Source of the DNA: Candidatus Kerfeldbacteria bacterium
GTDB lineage: Bacteria; Patescibacteriota; Patescibacteriia; UBA9570
NCBI GenBank assembly: GCA_016207285.1
Contig: JACQPW010000033.1
Coordinates: 1-55,037, forward strand
Direction of reading: 5' to 3'
Length of the DNA stretch: 55,037 nucleotides
Part shown: piece by piece, positions 17,408-25,474 of the stretch
How positions within the stretch are numbered: the stretch's first letter is position 1
Layout: each line of letters starts with the position of its first letter
Made by a program: the position numbers and the translations under genes
The notes under the pieces: model-generated
Databases searched by the model: none
What the model was told of the DNA's origin: nothing
The model's input: the letters and a program-made list of their open reading frames with translations, nothing else

Positions 17408-18559
17408 ATGGCCAATGGTAATAAATATATGGAAGTAAAACCAGATGTCGAAACATTCGCTAAAATCTTAGTGGTCGGTGTTGGTGGCTCCGGTGGTTCA
17501 GCCGTTTCGCGCATGATTGATAGTGGTCTTAAGGGCGTGGAATTTGTAGCGGTGAATACCGATGCTCAGGCTTTGCACCACAACCCAGCGAAACGCAAAA
17601 TTCATATTGGTAAAAGCACGACCCGTGGTTTAGGAGCCGGGATGGATCCCAGTGTTGGTGCCAAAGCGGCTGAGGAAACGAATGAAGAATTAGCCACGAT
17701 GTTAAAAGGTGCCGACATGGTCTTTGTCACTTGTGGCTTGGGTGGTGGCACTGGTTCTGGTGCTGGGCCGATCATTGCCCGCATGGCGCGTGAGGCTGGT
17801 GCCTTAACTGTAGCCGTGGTCACACGACCGTTCGCCTTTGAAGGTGCTCAACGTGGTCAAATTGCTGATAGTGCTTACAATGAGATGGCTGATGCCGTGG
17901 ATACCATTATCACCATTCCGAACGATCGGCTATTGCAGATTATTGATAAGAAGACCTCTTTACTGGATGCGTTCAAGACAGTTGATAATGTCTTATTTCA
18001 AGGCGTTCAAGGTATCTCGGATTTAATTACAGTGCCAGGTTTGATTAACGTTGACTTTGCTGATGTGAAATCGGTCATGGCGAACGCCGGTTCGGCTTTG
18101 ATGGGGATTGGTAAAGCCAGTGGGGAGAGTCGGGCAGTAGATGCCGCTAAATCCGCTGTGGATAGTCCTTTACTAGAATTAAGTATTGATGGTGCCAAAG
18201 GGATTTTGTTCACCATCACCGGTGGTCCGAATATGGGTATGTATGAGGTGAATGAAGCAGCCCGGGTGATTACCGAATCCGCTGACCCATCTGCTAAGAT
18301 TATTTTTGGTGCTAATGTCGATGAATCCATGGGTGATGAAATTAAGATCACGGTCGTAGCCACTGGGTTTGGTCAGCCAGCCAAAGCGGCCAAAAAGATC
18401 CAAGCCGTTCGTCCAACCCCGTTCAGTAAACGGGATGATATGGATACCCCAGTTCCAGCCTCGTTCCGCAACAAAAATATCATGGATGAGAAGCCGGTCG
18501 ACAATTCCGATGATGATGACCTGGAAGTTCCAGCCTTCATCCGGAAGAAGATGATGTAG
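17408..18559 (+). CDS. ftsZ: Cell division protein FtsZ
   Basis: Tubulin-like GTPase that forms the division ring. The 383-aa protein has the G-box GGGTGSGAGP near residue 113, the N-terminal ILVVGVGGSGGSAV nucleotide site, and the T7 synergy loop (LINVDFADVKSVM, ~213-225). A variable linker leads to a conserved C-terminal peptide DDLEVPAFIRKKMM that binds FtsA. It has its own promoter and is followed by two terminator hairpins, so it is monocistronic. No SD is present. Confidence 0.97.
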   Translation: MANGNKYMEVKPDVETFAKILVVGVGGSGGSAVSRMIDSGLKGVEFVAVNTDAQALHHNPAKRKIHIGKSTTRGLGAGMDPSVGAKAAEETNEELATMLKGADMVFVTCGLGGGTGSGAGPIIARMAREAGALTVAVVTRPFAFEGAQRGQIADSAYNEMADAVDTIITIPNDRLLQIIDKKTSLLDAFKTVDNVLFQGVQGISDLITVPGLINVDFADVKSVMANAGSALMGIGKASGESRAVDAAKSAVDSPLLELSIDGAKGILFTITGGPNMGMYEVNEAARVITESADPSAKIIFGANVDESMGDEIKITVVATGFGQPAKAAKKIQAVRPTPFSKRDDMDTPVPASFRNKNIMDEKPVDNSDDDDLEVPAFIRKKMM

Positions 18560-18569
18560 CCTTATAACA

Positions 18570-18648
18570 ATAACCCTGTACTTTATGTGCAGGGTTATGT
18601 TGGATCAAGCAAATAACCCCAGGTATAAAACCTGGGGTTATTGATTTT
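18570..18648 (+). terminator. Tandem terminator hairpins after ftsZ
   Basis: Hairpin A is ATAACCCTG (18570-18578) with CAGGGTTAT (18590-18598). Hairpin B is a perfect 12-bp stem (18612-18623 with 18631-18642) closed by a 7-nt loop and followed by GATTTT. Both stems share the AATAACCC sequence, so B looks like a modified copy of A. Confidence 0.75.
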
Positions 18649-18708
18649 ACATACGTATTGGCTTTACAAATTGACCTTAATTCACTAGGGTGTTCGCGGA
18701 GGTGTCTC

Positions 18709-18981
18709 TTGCGTCAATCACGGTTCTTCCTTGGTGTCCCTTCAACCAGCCCGGTTTTCGCGGCGCTGCGTCGGCTCTCCCACGAGATCGGACGCGCCAA
18801 GTCGCGCCGGCTGTTCGAACGCTTCGCTGCCGACCCTCCCCAGGGTCTCGAAGCGGTGCTCGACTGGGTCGAGCGGGCAGTGGATCAACTGGAAGTCAAG
18901 CCGGCTGACCGTGCTCCCATGCGGCGGGTTGTGGCCGTCTGGGTGCGAGCGCAGCTCGGTCTGCCCAGGTCGTCGGCCTGA
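18709..18981 (+). CDS. Small GC-rich gene, unknown basic helical protein
   Basis: 90-aa ORF from TTG at 18709, chosen because GGAGG (18698-18702) sits 6 nt upstream, one of only two strong SDs in the window. The protein is basic and helical (SHEIGRAKSRRLFERFA, VLDWVERAVDQLEVK, PMRRVVAVWVRAQLGL) with no signal peptide. I do not recognise a family. Third codon positions are mostly G/C (ctc, gcc, cgg, gtc, cgc), quite unlike the neighbouring genes, and the gene carries its own GC-rich terminator. Recent transfer or an independently moving cassette is likely. Confidence reflects the ORF, not a function. Confidence 0.6.
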   Translation: MRQSRFFLGVPSTSPVFAALRRLSHEIGRAKSRRLFERFAADPPQGLEAVLDWVERAVDQLEVKPADRAPMRRVVAVWVRAQLGLPRSSA

Positions 18982-19008
18982 TCGGCGACCAGTGGAGACA
19001 TGCGAGAC

Positions 19009-19052
19009 GGCCGGCGCTGTATACCCATACAGCGACCGGCCTTTCCCTTTTT
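19009..19052 (+). terminator. Strong intrinsic terminator of the GC-rich small gene
   Basis: The stem GGCCGGCGCTGTAT (19009-19022) pairs with 19027-19041 with a single bulged A, loop ACCC, followed by a pyrimidine/T tract (19042-19052). It is the most stable terminator in the window and differs in base composition from its surroundings, like the gene before it. Confidence 0.88.
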
Positions 19053-19101
19053 CAAACCGTACGTTACACTTTAACTAATTAATCTTTAGCTGTTGCAGCC
19101 T

Positions 19102-19575
19102 ATGCACATCGTACAAAAACTAATAGCTGTTACCACATTAACCGCCGTCACGTTGTTGCCGGTCGTGGCTAGTGCCCGTACCTATACCAAAGTAGAGGTA
19201 CTAGAGATTTATGGTGCTGAACTATCTACTGGTTATGAACTTAATAATCATAACTGTGATTATGATTTTGTCACATCTGATTTAGTGATCGATATCAAGA
19301 GTGCCTTTACCGATGGTACGATTGATAACGCCTATATACGCTATCTGGGACATAAATATAAAAACTTAACCGGCGATATTCATTCCAAAAACAAGAAGTA
19401 CTATCAAATTTTGTTGCAGAGTGCTGATGATACCTTAACTTCAGAATATGGCCAACTCACCTTTACGCTCAATATCAAGAAAAAGAACCCATATGCTACC
19501 TCGCACGGTAAAGCTAAGGTGAAACGGTCTGCCAGTGATGATTACGAAGCCTGTAGCTCGAAAGCCACCTTCTAG
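19102..19575 (+). CDS. Small secreted protein, unknown
   Basis: 157-aa exported protein. The signal peptide MHIVQKLIAVTTLTAVTLLPVVASA is followed by a beta-rich, Tyr/Lys-rich body (YTKVEVLEIYGAELSTGY; YIRYLGHKYKNLTGDIHSKNKKYY), ending with one Cys pair region (NCDYD near residue 50 and EACSS near the end) that could form a disulfide. I chose the ATG at 19102 over an in-frame TTG 9 nt upstream. It lies after the GC-rich gene's terminator and converges with the G8 protein gene (1 nt between stops). Function unknown. Confidence 0.75.
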   Translation: MHIVQKLIAVTTLTAVTLLPVVASARTYTKVEVLEIYGAELSTGYELNNHNCDYDFVTSDLVIDIKSAFTDGTIDNAYIRYLGHKYKNLTGDIHSKNKKYYQILLQSADDTLTSEYGQLTFTLNIKKKNPYATSHGKAKVKRSASDDYEACSSKATF

Positions 19576-19576
19576 T

Positions 19577-21757
19577 TTACCGATAAATAACGTATTCTCG
19601 ATCTGGCCGAAGTTCTAATACCAGTTCGTTGGTGTCGGTATCATAGCTCCAGTATTCGTGATCTAGACCTAACTCTGTCACGCGGCTGGGAGCAGTGTCA
19701 TACGGTAAACGTACGATGATACTGGTGTTCGTCTTGTCATACTCTAAGGCTAACTCATCAATGTTTCCGGCAGATAAGCGATAGGTCTTGTTCACTGGCA
19801 AGTTCAGTACAAAGCGGCCACCACTGGAGGAACCTTCTTCCACCATATCGATACTAGCGTCCGTGTCCAGGCGTGTAATGGTTAGCTCATCGGTATAATG
19901 TTTGTCACGGGGGTCATTAAAGACGAGGCGACCATAATCAATGTGGGGGCAAACGTAGACATTCCAAATGGTTTTGGTGACGCAGCCAGCGGTATAATGA
20001 AAATCAAGTAATGGCAATGTGACTGCTCCCGTTTTGCTATTGTTGAGCACAGCAAACATATCGCCAGCGTGGGTGACATCATCGATAAAAAACTCCTGGG
20101 CGTGTGTAAACGTTAGGTCAGCAAAGCTGTTATTGGGTGACATGGCGTAGGGATTGGTGGGTAAAATACTCACCGCGGCTTGGGTTTGGTCACCTTCCGT
20201 TTTAAAATTTTTGAACGTTGTTTGTCTGACATGTACTGGCCCGTCGTAAAAGGCGAAACCAAACTTATAGGGCATCCAACCTTCCGTTGAATCGTTACCG
20301 GATTCACCGATCACCAGTGACTTGGTCAGCGTGACGTTATTGGCAGCAAAGCTGGCACCGATGCGGTTATCCAACAGAGTAGCGTCCGTAAAGGTCAGAT
20401 CGCGCCCGCGTACCCAAATGCCGGTACTGGCGTTTTTATAAGCCGTCACACTGTCGAAGGTAGCCGGCTTCGTAGGCATATAATAGACAGAGTCAAAGCC
20501 TTCACCATCAATGGTTAACCCGCGCTCACCATTAGAATGGGTTGTATTATTGGAGAACTCTTGTAGCCGCATGGTGCGGGGTACTATGTCGCTATCTTCC
20601 GCGCTCATACCCGTGGCAGCATCTAGTAAAAAGAACCAGTAACCAAAGCCAGCCGATCCAGCCGCGCTGTTACGGCGGTAGGTATTTTGCGGGTTGGTAA
20701 TCCAAAAGGTGGCTGGTTCAGCATCAGAATCCAGGGTGGCTCCAGCGGCGGTATCGACACCAAGATTATGAATAAATTGATTATCCTCTTCTACACCATC
20801 TTCCAAAAAGTAACAGTGTCCTTTGGTGTGATAAGCTACATTATCTTGAATCAGTACATTACTAGTGGCATGGATGGTGATGCAGCGGTTACTGGAATTG
20901 GTAATGGATACTTGTTTGATGTAGGAACCAGTCCCATCACCAACCAGGTGAAAATGTAGGGGATACTGCGCCAAGGTAGCGTAGGTGCCTAGCGTGTCAA
21001 ATTGAGCTCCCACCACGGTGGCGACAGTACTGCCATTGAAAATGATGTGGCCGGCATCATACTCTTCATCACCACTAAACTGGATATTGTGTGACAGTAA
21101 ACCGACTTCAGCAAACTCATGGTGAGCACCGTAGTGTTTATAGTCTAGCTTATCTTCTAGGGTGAGTACTTTTTTGTTATTGGAGACCGCTGCAATGGTG
21201 TGCGCCTCAGCTTCCGTTGGGTCATAGCTGGTCGAAGCAATGACAATCTGATCGCCAACTTGCCAATCGACCGCTTGTTTCAGACGGAGGCGTTTACTGT
21301 CACGTGGTGCCGTAATGGCTAAGCGTGTCCAGGTACGGTCATGGTTAGCGCCATGGACAGAGAAGATACCATTGTACACTCCCAGTCGCTCGGTTTGTCC
21401 GGTGATGGCAACTTGGGTAGTCACCGAACGAGGGATAGGGTTGTCAGTTGTTCCCATTTGCCAACTACCGTAGACAGCCGCTTCATCCAGCGTCAACCGA
21501 GTATTCTGATCAGTCGAAAAATCTAGAGTGCCATTGATCGTCAACAAGTCAATCACCACATCTGATACCGCATCATAAGTAACCGTGTGATCTTCCGCAA
21601 CTTCTACTGTATCATGTTCACCGGGCACGGTAGCTGCATCCCAAGTGGCGACATCGCTCCAGTTACCTGACTGTACCGAGGTGATCGTAGCGGCTTGGAC
21701 TGCTAATGCGATAAACCATTGCATATGGTATAGTATAGCATATGATACATAAACCAT
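19577..21757 (-). CDS. Secreted G8-domain, right-handed beta-helix protein (CEMIP/PKHD1-like)
   Basis: 726-aa extracellular protein. After a hydrophobic N-terminus (MQWFIALAVQA), residues ~23-110 match the G8 domain (SGNWSDVATWDAATVPGEHDTVEV ... LTINGTLDFS ... YGSWQMGT). Next is the lipocalin-like or 'GG'-type segment QTERLGVYNGIFSVHG...TWTRLAI, then parallel beta-helix repeats with right-handed-helix spacing (NSSNRCITIHATSNVLIQDNVAYHTKGHCYFLEDG). The order resembles animal CEMIP/TMEM2/PKHD1L1, some of which depolymerise hyaluronan. Activity here is inference. An alternative start at 21724 would avoid a 16-nt overlap with the divergent beta-helix gene. Confidence 0.8.
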   Translation of the reverse strand: MVYVSYAILYHMQWFIALAVQAATITSVQSGNWSDVATWDAATVPGEHDTVEVAEDHTVTYDAVSDVVIDLLTINGTLDFSTDQNTRLTLDEAAVYGSWQMGTTDNPIPRSVTTQVAITGQTERLGVYNGIFSVHGANHDRTWTRLAITAPRDSKRLRLKQAVDWQVGDQIVIASTSYDPTEAEAHTIAAVSNNKKVLTLEDKLDYKHYGAHHEFAEVGLLSHNIQFSGDEEYDAGHIIFNGSTVATVVGAQFDTLGTYATLAQYPLHFHLVGDGTGSYIKQVSITNSSNRCITIHATSNVLIQDNVAYHTKGHCYFLEDGVEEDNQFIHNLGVDTAAGATLDSDAEPATFWITNPQNTYRRNSAAGSAGFGYWFFLLDAATGMSAEDSDIVPRTMRLQEFSNNTTHSNGERGLTIDGEGFDSVYYMPTKPATFDSVTAYKNASTGIWVRGRDLTFTDATLLDNRIGASFAANNVTLTKSLVIGESGNDSTEGWMPYKFGFAFYDGPVHVRQTTFKNFKTEGDQTQAAVSILPTNPYAMSPNNSFADLTFTHAQEFFIDDVTHAGDMFAVLNNSKTGAVTLPLLDFHYTAGCVTKTIWNVYVCPHIDYGRLVFNDPRDKHYTDELTITRLDTDASIDMVEEGSSSGGRFVLNLPVNKTYRLSAGNIDELALEYDKTNTSIIVRLPYDTAPSRVTELGLDHEYWSYDTDTNELVLELRPDREYVIYR
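21729..21734 (+). promoter_or_regulatory. -10-like element TATAGT just before the beta-helix gene
   Basis: TATAGT ends 7 nt before the ATG at 21742, so transcription from it would start at or next to the start codon (leaderless). No good -35 was found. It lies between two CATATG palindromes in a head-to-head spacer. Confidence 0.35.
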
Positions 21758-24417
21758 TCGTTTGGACTGTAGTCGTGAGCAGCTTTTTATTCATTATCTC
21801 AACGGTTCCGGCGCTCGCTACAGGAACCTTTTATGTGGATAGTGTCACTGGTAATGATGCTAATAATTGTACATCTGCCGATACGCCTTGCGTAACCGTC
21901 GCCGGCGCCAAAGCCTTGATCGTAGATTTGGCCGACCCCTCGAATACGACGTTGAAGTTAAAAGGAACATTTACAGATCAGGTCAGTTTCGCAAACACTG
22001 ATGTGACCAAACCCGATACGCTTGATGGTCTGCGCATCACAGCAACCGATCAATCGAATCAACCAGTCGTGAATACAGCAGTGGCGAGCACCGCGGCAAT
22101 CGCCATCGTAAATATCAATAATGTGACAGTGGATCATCTGACGATTACGGGGGGAACCAAAGGGGTGTATGTAGTAGGCAGCGGAGGTTTTGTCCAAAAT
22201 ATCTCAATTCATGATAACAATGTGTCCGGGGTGTCTTCCACAACCACGAGTTCTGGCATTGAACTGACCTACGTCAAGTCTGGCACAATTCGTAACAATA
22301 CCATTCACGATATGGCGGCAACCGTGACTGATGTGAGTTATACGTATCTGTACGGGGTTTATGTGTTGTATGGGTATAATATTGCCATACAGCAGAACAC
22401 AATCTCCAACGTAGGTATCAACAGCACACTCGCTGCTACAACATCTCACGTTAGCTACGTGTATGGATTATATCTGTCCAACATCACGGACGGCATCGTT
22501 AAACAAAACACACTGTCGGATATGTTTGTGACGGAAACCGCCACCTTAGCCGATACCAATCAAACCACCAGTGTGTTTGGTTTCAACGGTTCTAATTTGT
22601 TCGATGTGGCCGTGACCAACAACACGTTTACCAATTTGACCAGTACCATTTCGGCTGATGTAGACGGCAACTATTGCACCAGCGCAGTATATGGTTTATT
22701 GGTATCGGATCTGCGGCCTGATGATGGTGTCGGTTTGATCAATCAGAATACCATCGATACAGTCACATCCACCCAAACCTGCGATTCCGGTGCACCTATC
22801 GCGCAGGGTATGAATATTCAGTACGCCTTTGGGGCGACAGTGGAAGACAACACAATTCAGCACATCACCACCTCTCATATCGCGAATGGAGAAGATGTGA
22901 GCACTGGGGGATCGGCCACCGGCATTTCTGGCCCATTCTACGGTTCTACTGTGACCTTGTCACAGAATGTGATTAGTGATGTGGGTGCTACAGCAGTCTA
23001 TTCCGGTGCCGATTCCGGCAGCAATGTAACCGTTCGTGGTATTTACCAGTATGTTGGCTCGGGCAGTATTGTCGGAAACACTATCTCGGATCTCTCTATC
23101 TCAATCGATAATAACGATGCGGCTGGCTACTATGATTATGCCACACTCTATGGTATCGATTCGAGCTTTGCTGACAACGTGGTGTTAAAGAATAATACCA
23201 TCAAGCAAACTACCTTCAATTACACTACCGCTGGTGTGGATGGCACGACCCTGTTCTATCTGTATGGTCTATCAATAGGCTATGCCGATGGCGCTGTGAT
23301 TCAGAAAAATACCGTCAAAGATGTGGAGGTGGCCACAGCCGCTACAGATGTCACTGATGCGAGTTACGTCTCCATGAATACGTACGGGTTCTTTTTTAAC
23401 AGATTACCCAATGCCGTCATCAGCAACAATCGTCTGCAGCGTTTCTCTATTTCAGGCGATGCCGGGAACGCCAACGACTTATTCAACTATGTTCAAGGGA
23501 TCAACTTGAATTCTGTGTCTGGGACAATTCACAAGAACCGCATTGTGAATGCTGATGTTACTTCGACCATTGTGGCTGATGCGGCGAGTCAATTTTTCTA
23601 TGCGATTGCTGTATCCACCCAAAGCAGCCAAACCGCCATCACGGACAATATCGTGCGTGATATCACTACCACCACTTCTGGAGTTGGCACGAGTAACACG
23701 GTGATGGGTATTAATGTGTCCTACGGGCCAGATTTGCTCTTAACCGGCAACCAAATTCGACCGTTCACGAGTACCGTCTCGGCCGGTGAAGCGTTAGCGC
23801 ACTATGGCATTTACTTTTCGTCTGATGCGAGTCATGCTCGAATTCTGGATAATATGCTGTTGGGTAATGCCACGGCGGCTACAACGGTGAGTACCGGCAT
23901 CTACCTGTCAATTGATTCCACGGTTGATGCGGATCTGATTCATAATACGATCGCTGACTGGGAATATCCAGTGCGTGCGGATGGCGGGAATAAAATTTAT
24001 CTCCGCAATAATATCTTAGCTGCATCCGGATCCGACAGTTACGCTTTAGCGATTGGGCGAGATACAATGAACAATGATACCTTTAAATCCGACTATAACC
24101 TACTGTATAACGCCACGGTAGCGGATCAACTGGTGTACGATACCGATAACACCTTAGCAATCTTGTTGGCTGATTGGACCAATGTGGGTGGTAGTTATGG
24201 CTATGATGTGAATTCCATCAATAAGATTCCAAAAATCAATGCGCTCGGTCGTTTGCAAAAGGGTTCTAAAGCCATTAATGCCGGCAGTAAGGATTATCCT
24301 TACAGCAAAGGTGATGTTGAACTGACCTATTTAGCCACTGATGTGAATGGTGACAATCGGCCAATCAACGCCAAAAAGAAACAGGTAGACATTGGTGCTG
24401 ATGAGTACAAGAAATAG
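21742..24417 (+). CDS. Secreted right-handed parallel beta-helix protein
   Basis: 891 aa. Signal peptide (FVWTVVVSSFLFIISTVPALA), then FYVDSVTGNDANNCTSADTPCVTVAGA, the usual opening of bacterial pectate-lyase-like 'choice-of-anchor Q' proteins. About twenty coils follow of the pattern xxIxxNTIxxVxx (for example NNTIHDMAATV, QNTISNVGI, KQNTLSDMF). The end, DVNGDNRPINAKKKQVDIGADEY, is the standard C-terminal signature of that group. No catalytic residues of known lyases could be assigned. It is divergent from the G8 protein and 2 nt upstream of nrdR, so nrdR may be read from its promoter. Confidence 0.85.
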   Translation: MIHKPFVWTVVVSSFLFIISTVPALATGTFYVDSVTGNDANNCTSADTPCVTVAGAKALIVDLADPSNTTLKLKGTFTDQVSFANTDVTKPDTLDGLRITATDQSNQPVVNTAVASTAAIAIVNINNVTVDHLTITGGTKGVYVVGSGGFVQNISIHDNNVSGVSSTTTSSGIELTYVKSGTIRNNTIHDMAATVTDVSYTYLYGVYVLYGYNIAIQQNTISNVGINSTLAATTSHVSYVYGLYLSNITDGIVKQNTLSDMFVTETATLADTNQTTSVFGFNGSNLFDVAVTNNTFTNLTSTISADVDGNYCTSAVYGLLVSDLRPDDGVGLINQNTIDTVTSTQTCDSGAPIAQGMNIQYAFGATVEDNTIQHITTSHIANGEDVSTGGSATGISGPFYGSTVTLSQNVISDVGATAVYSGADSGSNVTVRGIYQYVGSGSIVGNTISDLSISIDNNDAAGYYDYATLYGIDSSFADNVVLKNNTIKQTTFNYTTAGVDGTTLFYLYGLSIGYADGAVIQKNTVKDVEVATAATDVTDASYVSMNTYGFFFNRLPNAVISNNRLQRFSISGDAGNANDLFNYVQGINLNSVSGTIHKNRIVNADVTSTIVADAASQFFYAIAVSTQSSQTAITDNIVRDITTTTSGVGTSNTVMGINVSYGPDLLLTGNQIRPFTSTVSAGEALAHYGIYFSSDASHARILDNMLLGNATAATTVSTGIYLSIDSTVDADLIHNTIADWEYPVRADGGNKIYLRNNILAASGSDSYALAIGRDTMNNDTFKSDYNLLYNATVADQLVYDTDNTLAILLADWTNVGGSYGYDVNSINKIPKINALGRLQKGSKAINAGSKDYPYSKGDVELTYLATDVNGDNRPINAKKKQVDIGADEYKK

Positions 24418-24419
24418 GT

Positions 24420-24893
24420 ATGCGCTGTCCAGCTTGCTTACACGATGATACCAAAGTGCTTGATTCCCGCGATATGGATGATGGCATGGCTACACGCCGC
24501 CGGCGGGAATGTCCCAAATGTGATTTTAGGTTTTCCACCAAAGAGCAGGTCGAAATTTTGAATTTAAAAGTTAAGAAACGCACTGATAAGATCGAACCGT
24601 ACTCAACCGAAAAAATTACCCGGGGTCTCCATATTGCTTTGGAAAAACGCTTAGGGGATGAGGAAAAATTCAAAAAGCTCGTCACCGGTATTGAGCGCGA
24701 TATTCAGATCGCTGCTAAGGCTGACGATACCATTGAATCCCAAGCCATTGGGGATATCGTCATGCGCCATTTGAAAAAAATTGATAAAATAGCTTATATC
24801 CGCTTCGCTTCGGTGTATCAAGATTTTGAAGACCTCCTGTCTTTCCAAGAAGAGGTAGAAAAACTCATGAGTAGCCGTAAAAAGAAATCTTAA
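24420..24893 (+). CDS. nrdR: Transcriptional repressor NrdR
   Basis: Nucleotide-sensing repressor of ribonucleotide reductase genes. 157 aa: zinc ribbon CPAC...CPKC at residues 3-34, with the conserved VLDSRDMDDGMATRRRREC linker, then an ATP-cone domain (~49-139, starting VKKRTDKIEPYSTEKITRGL). Length is normal. Candidate target boxes lie before nrdJ at 27741-27788 in this window. It starts 2 nt after the beta-helix gene and is 5 nt before cobA, so nrdR-cobA form a unit. Confidence 0.96.
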   Translation: MRCPACLHDDTKVLDSRDMDDGMATRRRRECPKCDFRFSTKEQVEILNLKVKKRTDKIEPYSTEKITRGLHIALEKRLGDEEKFKKLVTGIERDIQIAAKADDTIESQAIGDIVMRHLKKIDKIAYIRFASVYQDFEDLLSFQEEVEKLMSSRKKKS

Positions 24894-24898
24894 TCCCT

Positions 24899-25474
24899 AT
24901 GAAAATCCATAAAAAACCAGCTAAAAAAACGAATCCCAAGAAAAATTTGGGCCAGGTGCATGTCTACACGGGTGAAGGCAAAGGCAAAACTTCAGCCGCG
25001 CTTGGCATTTTGTTACGGGCGGCTGGGCAAGGTCATCGTGTGTTGATGATCCAGTTTATCAAAGGGGATCGAGCCGCCGGTGAATTATTGGCGTTCCAAA
25101 ATTTGGGTAAGCATGTCGAAATTTTGCAATTTGGCCGAGCCGATTTAACCTCGATGGCTGATCTGCAAGCCGTGGATGCGTATTTCACCGAGCAAGGTCT
25201 GAATTATGCTCGTGAAGCCATGCGTAGTCGGCGCAAACGTCCCGATGTCCTGATTTTAGACGAGATCACAACTGCGGTAGAGCACGGATTAGTGCGCGTG
25301 GAAGAAGTGATTGATGTGGTGGATAACCGCCACCGCAATACGGAAATCATTATGACTGGCACAACCACACATCCAGCGTTATTGAACCTGGCTGACTTAG
25401 TAACGGTGTTATACCCGGCCAAACACTATTTTGACCGGGACAACTTTGAGGCTAGATCAGGAATTGAATTTTAG
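24899..25474 (+). CDS. cobA: Corrinoid adenosyltransferase (CobA/BtuR type)
   Basis: ATP:cob(I)alamin adenosyltransferase, making adenosylcobalamin in the cytoplasm. The 191-aa protein has the P-loop GEGKGKTSAALGILLRAAG (~23-41), the MIQFIKGD motif, and VLILDEITTAVEHGLV (~118-133), all typical of CobA/CobO. No corrin-ring synthesis genes are nearby, so it probably adenosylates imported cobalamin for the NrdJ reductase encoded 2.3 kb away. The Lys-rich N-terminal ~18 residues are extra. The last 18 nt overlap, tail to tail, the 3' end of the opposite-strand Asp-box gene. Confidence 0.93.
   Translation: MKIHKKPAKKTNPKKNLGQVHVYTGEGKGKTSAALGILLRAAGQGHRVLMIQFIKGDRAAGELLAFQNLGKHVEILQFGRADLTSMADLQAVDAYFTEQGLNYAREAMRSRRKRPDVLILDEITTAVEHGLVRVEEVIDVVDNRHRNTEIIMTGTTTHPALLNLADLVTVLYPAKHYFDRDNFEARSGIEF

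Noticed and set aside
18658..18708. Earlier in-frame TTG start for the GC-rich small gene
   Set aside because: The added residues have neighbour-like AT-rich composition, and the good SD sits just before the TTG at 18709.
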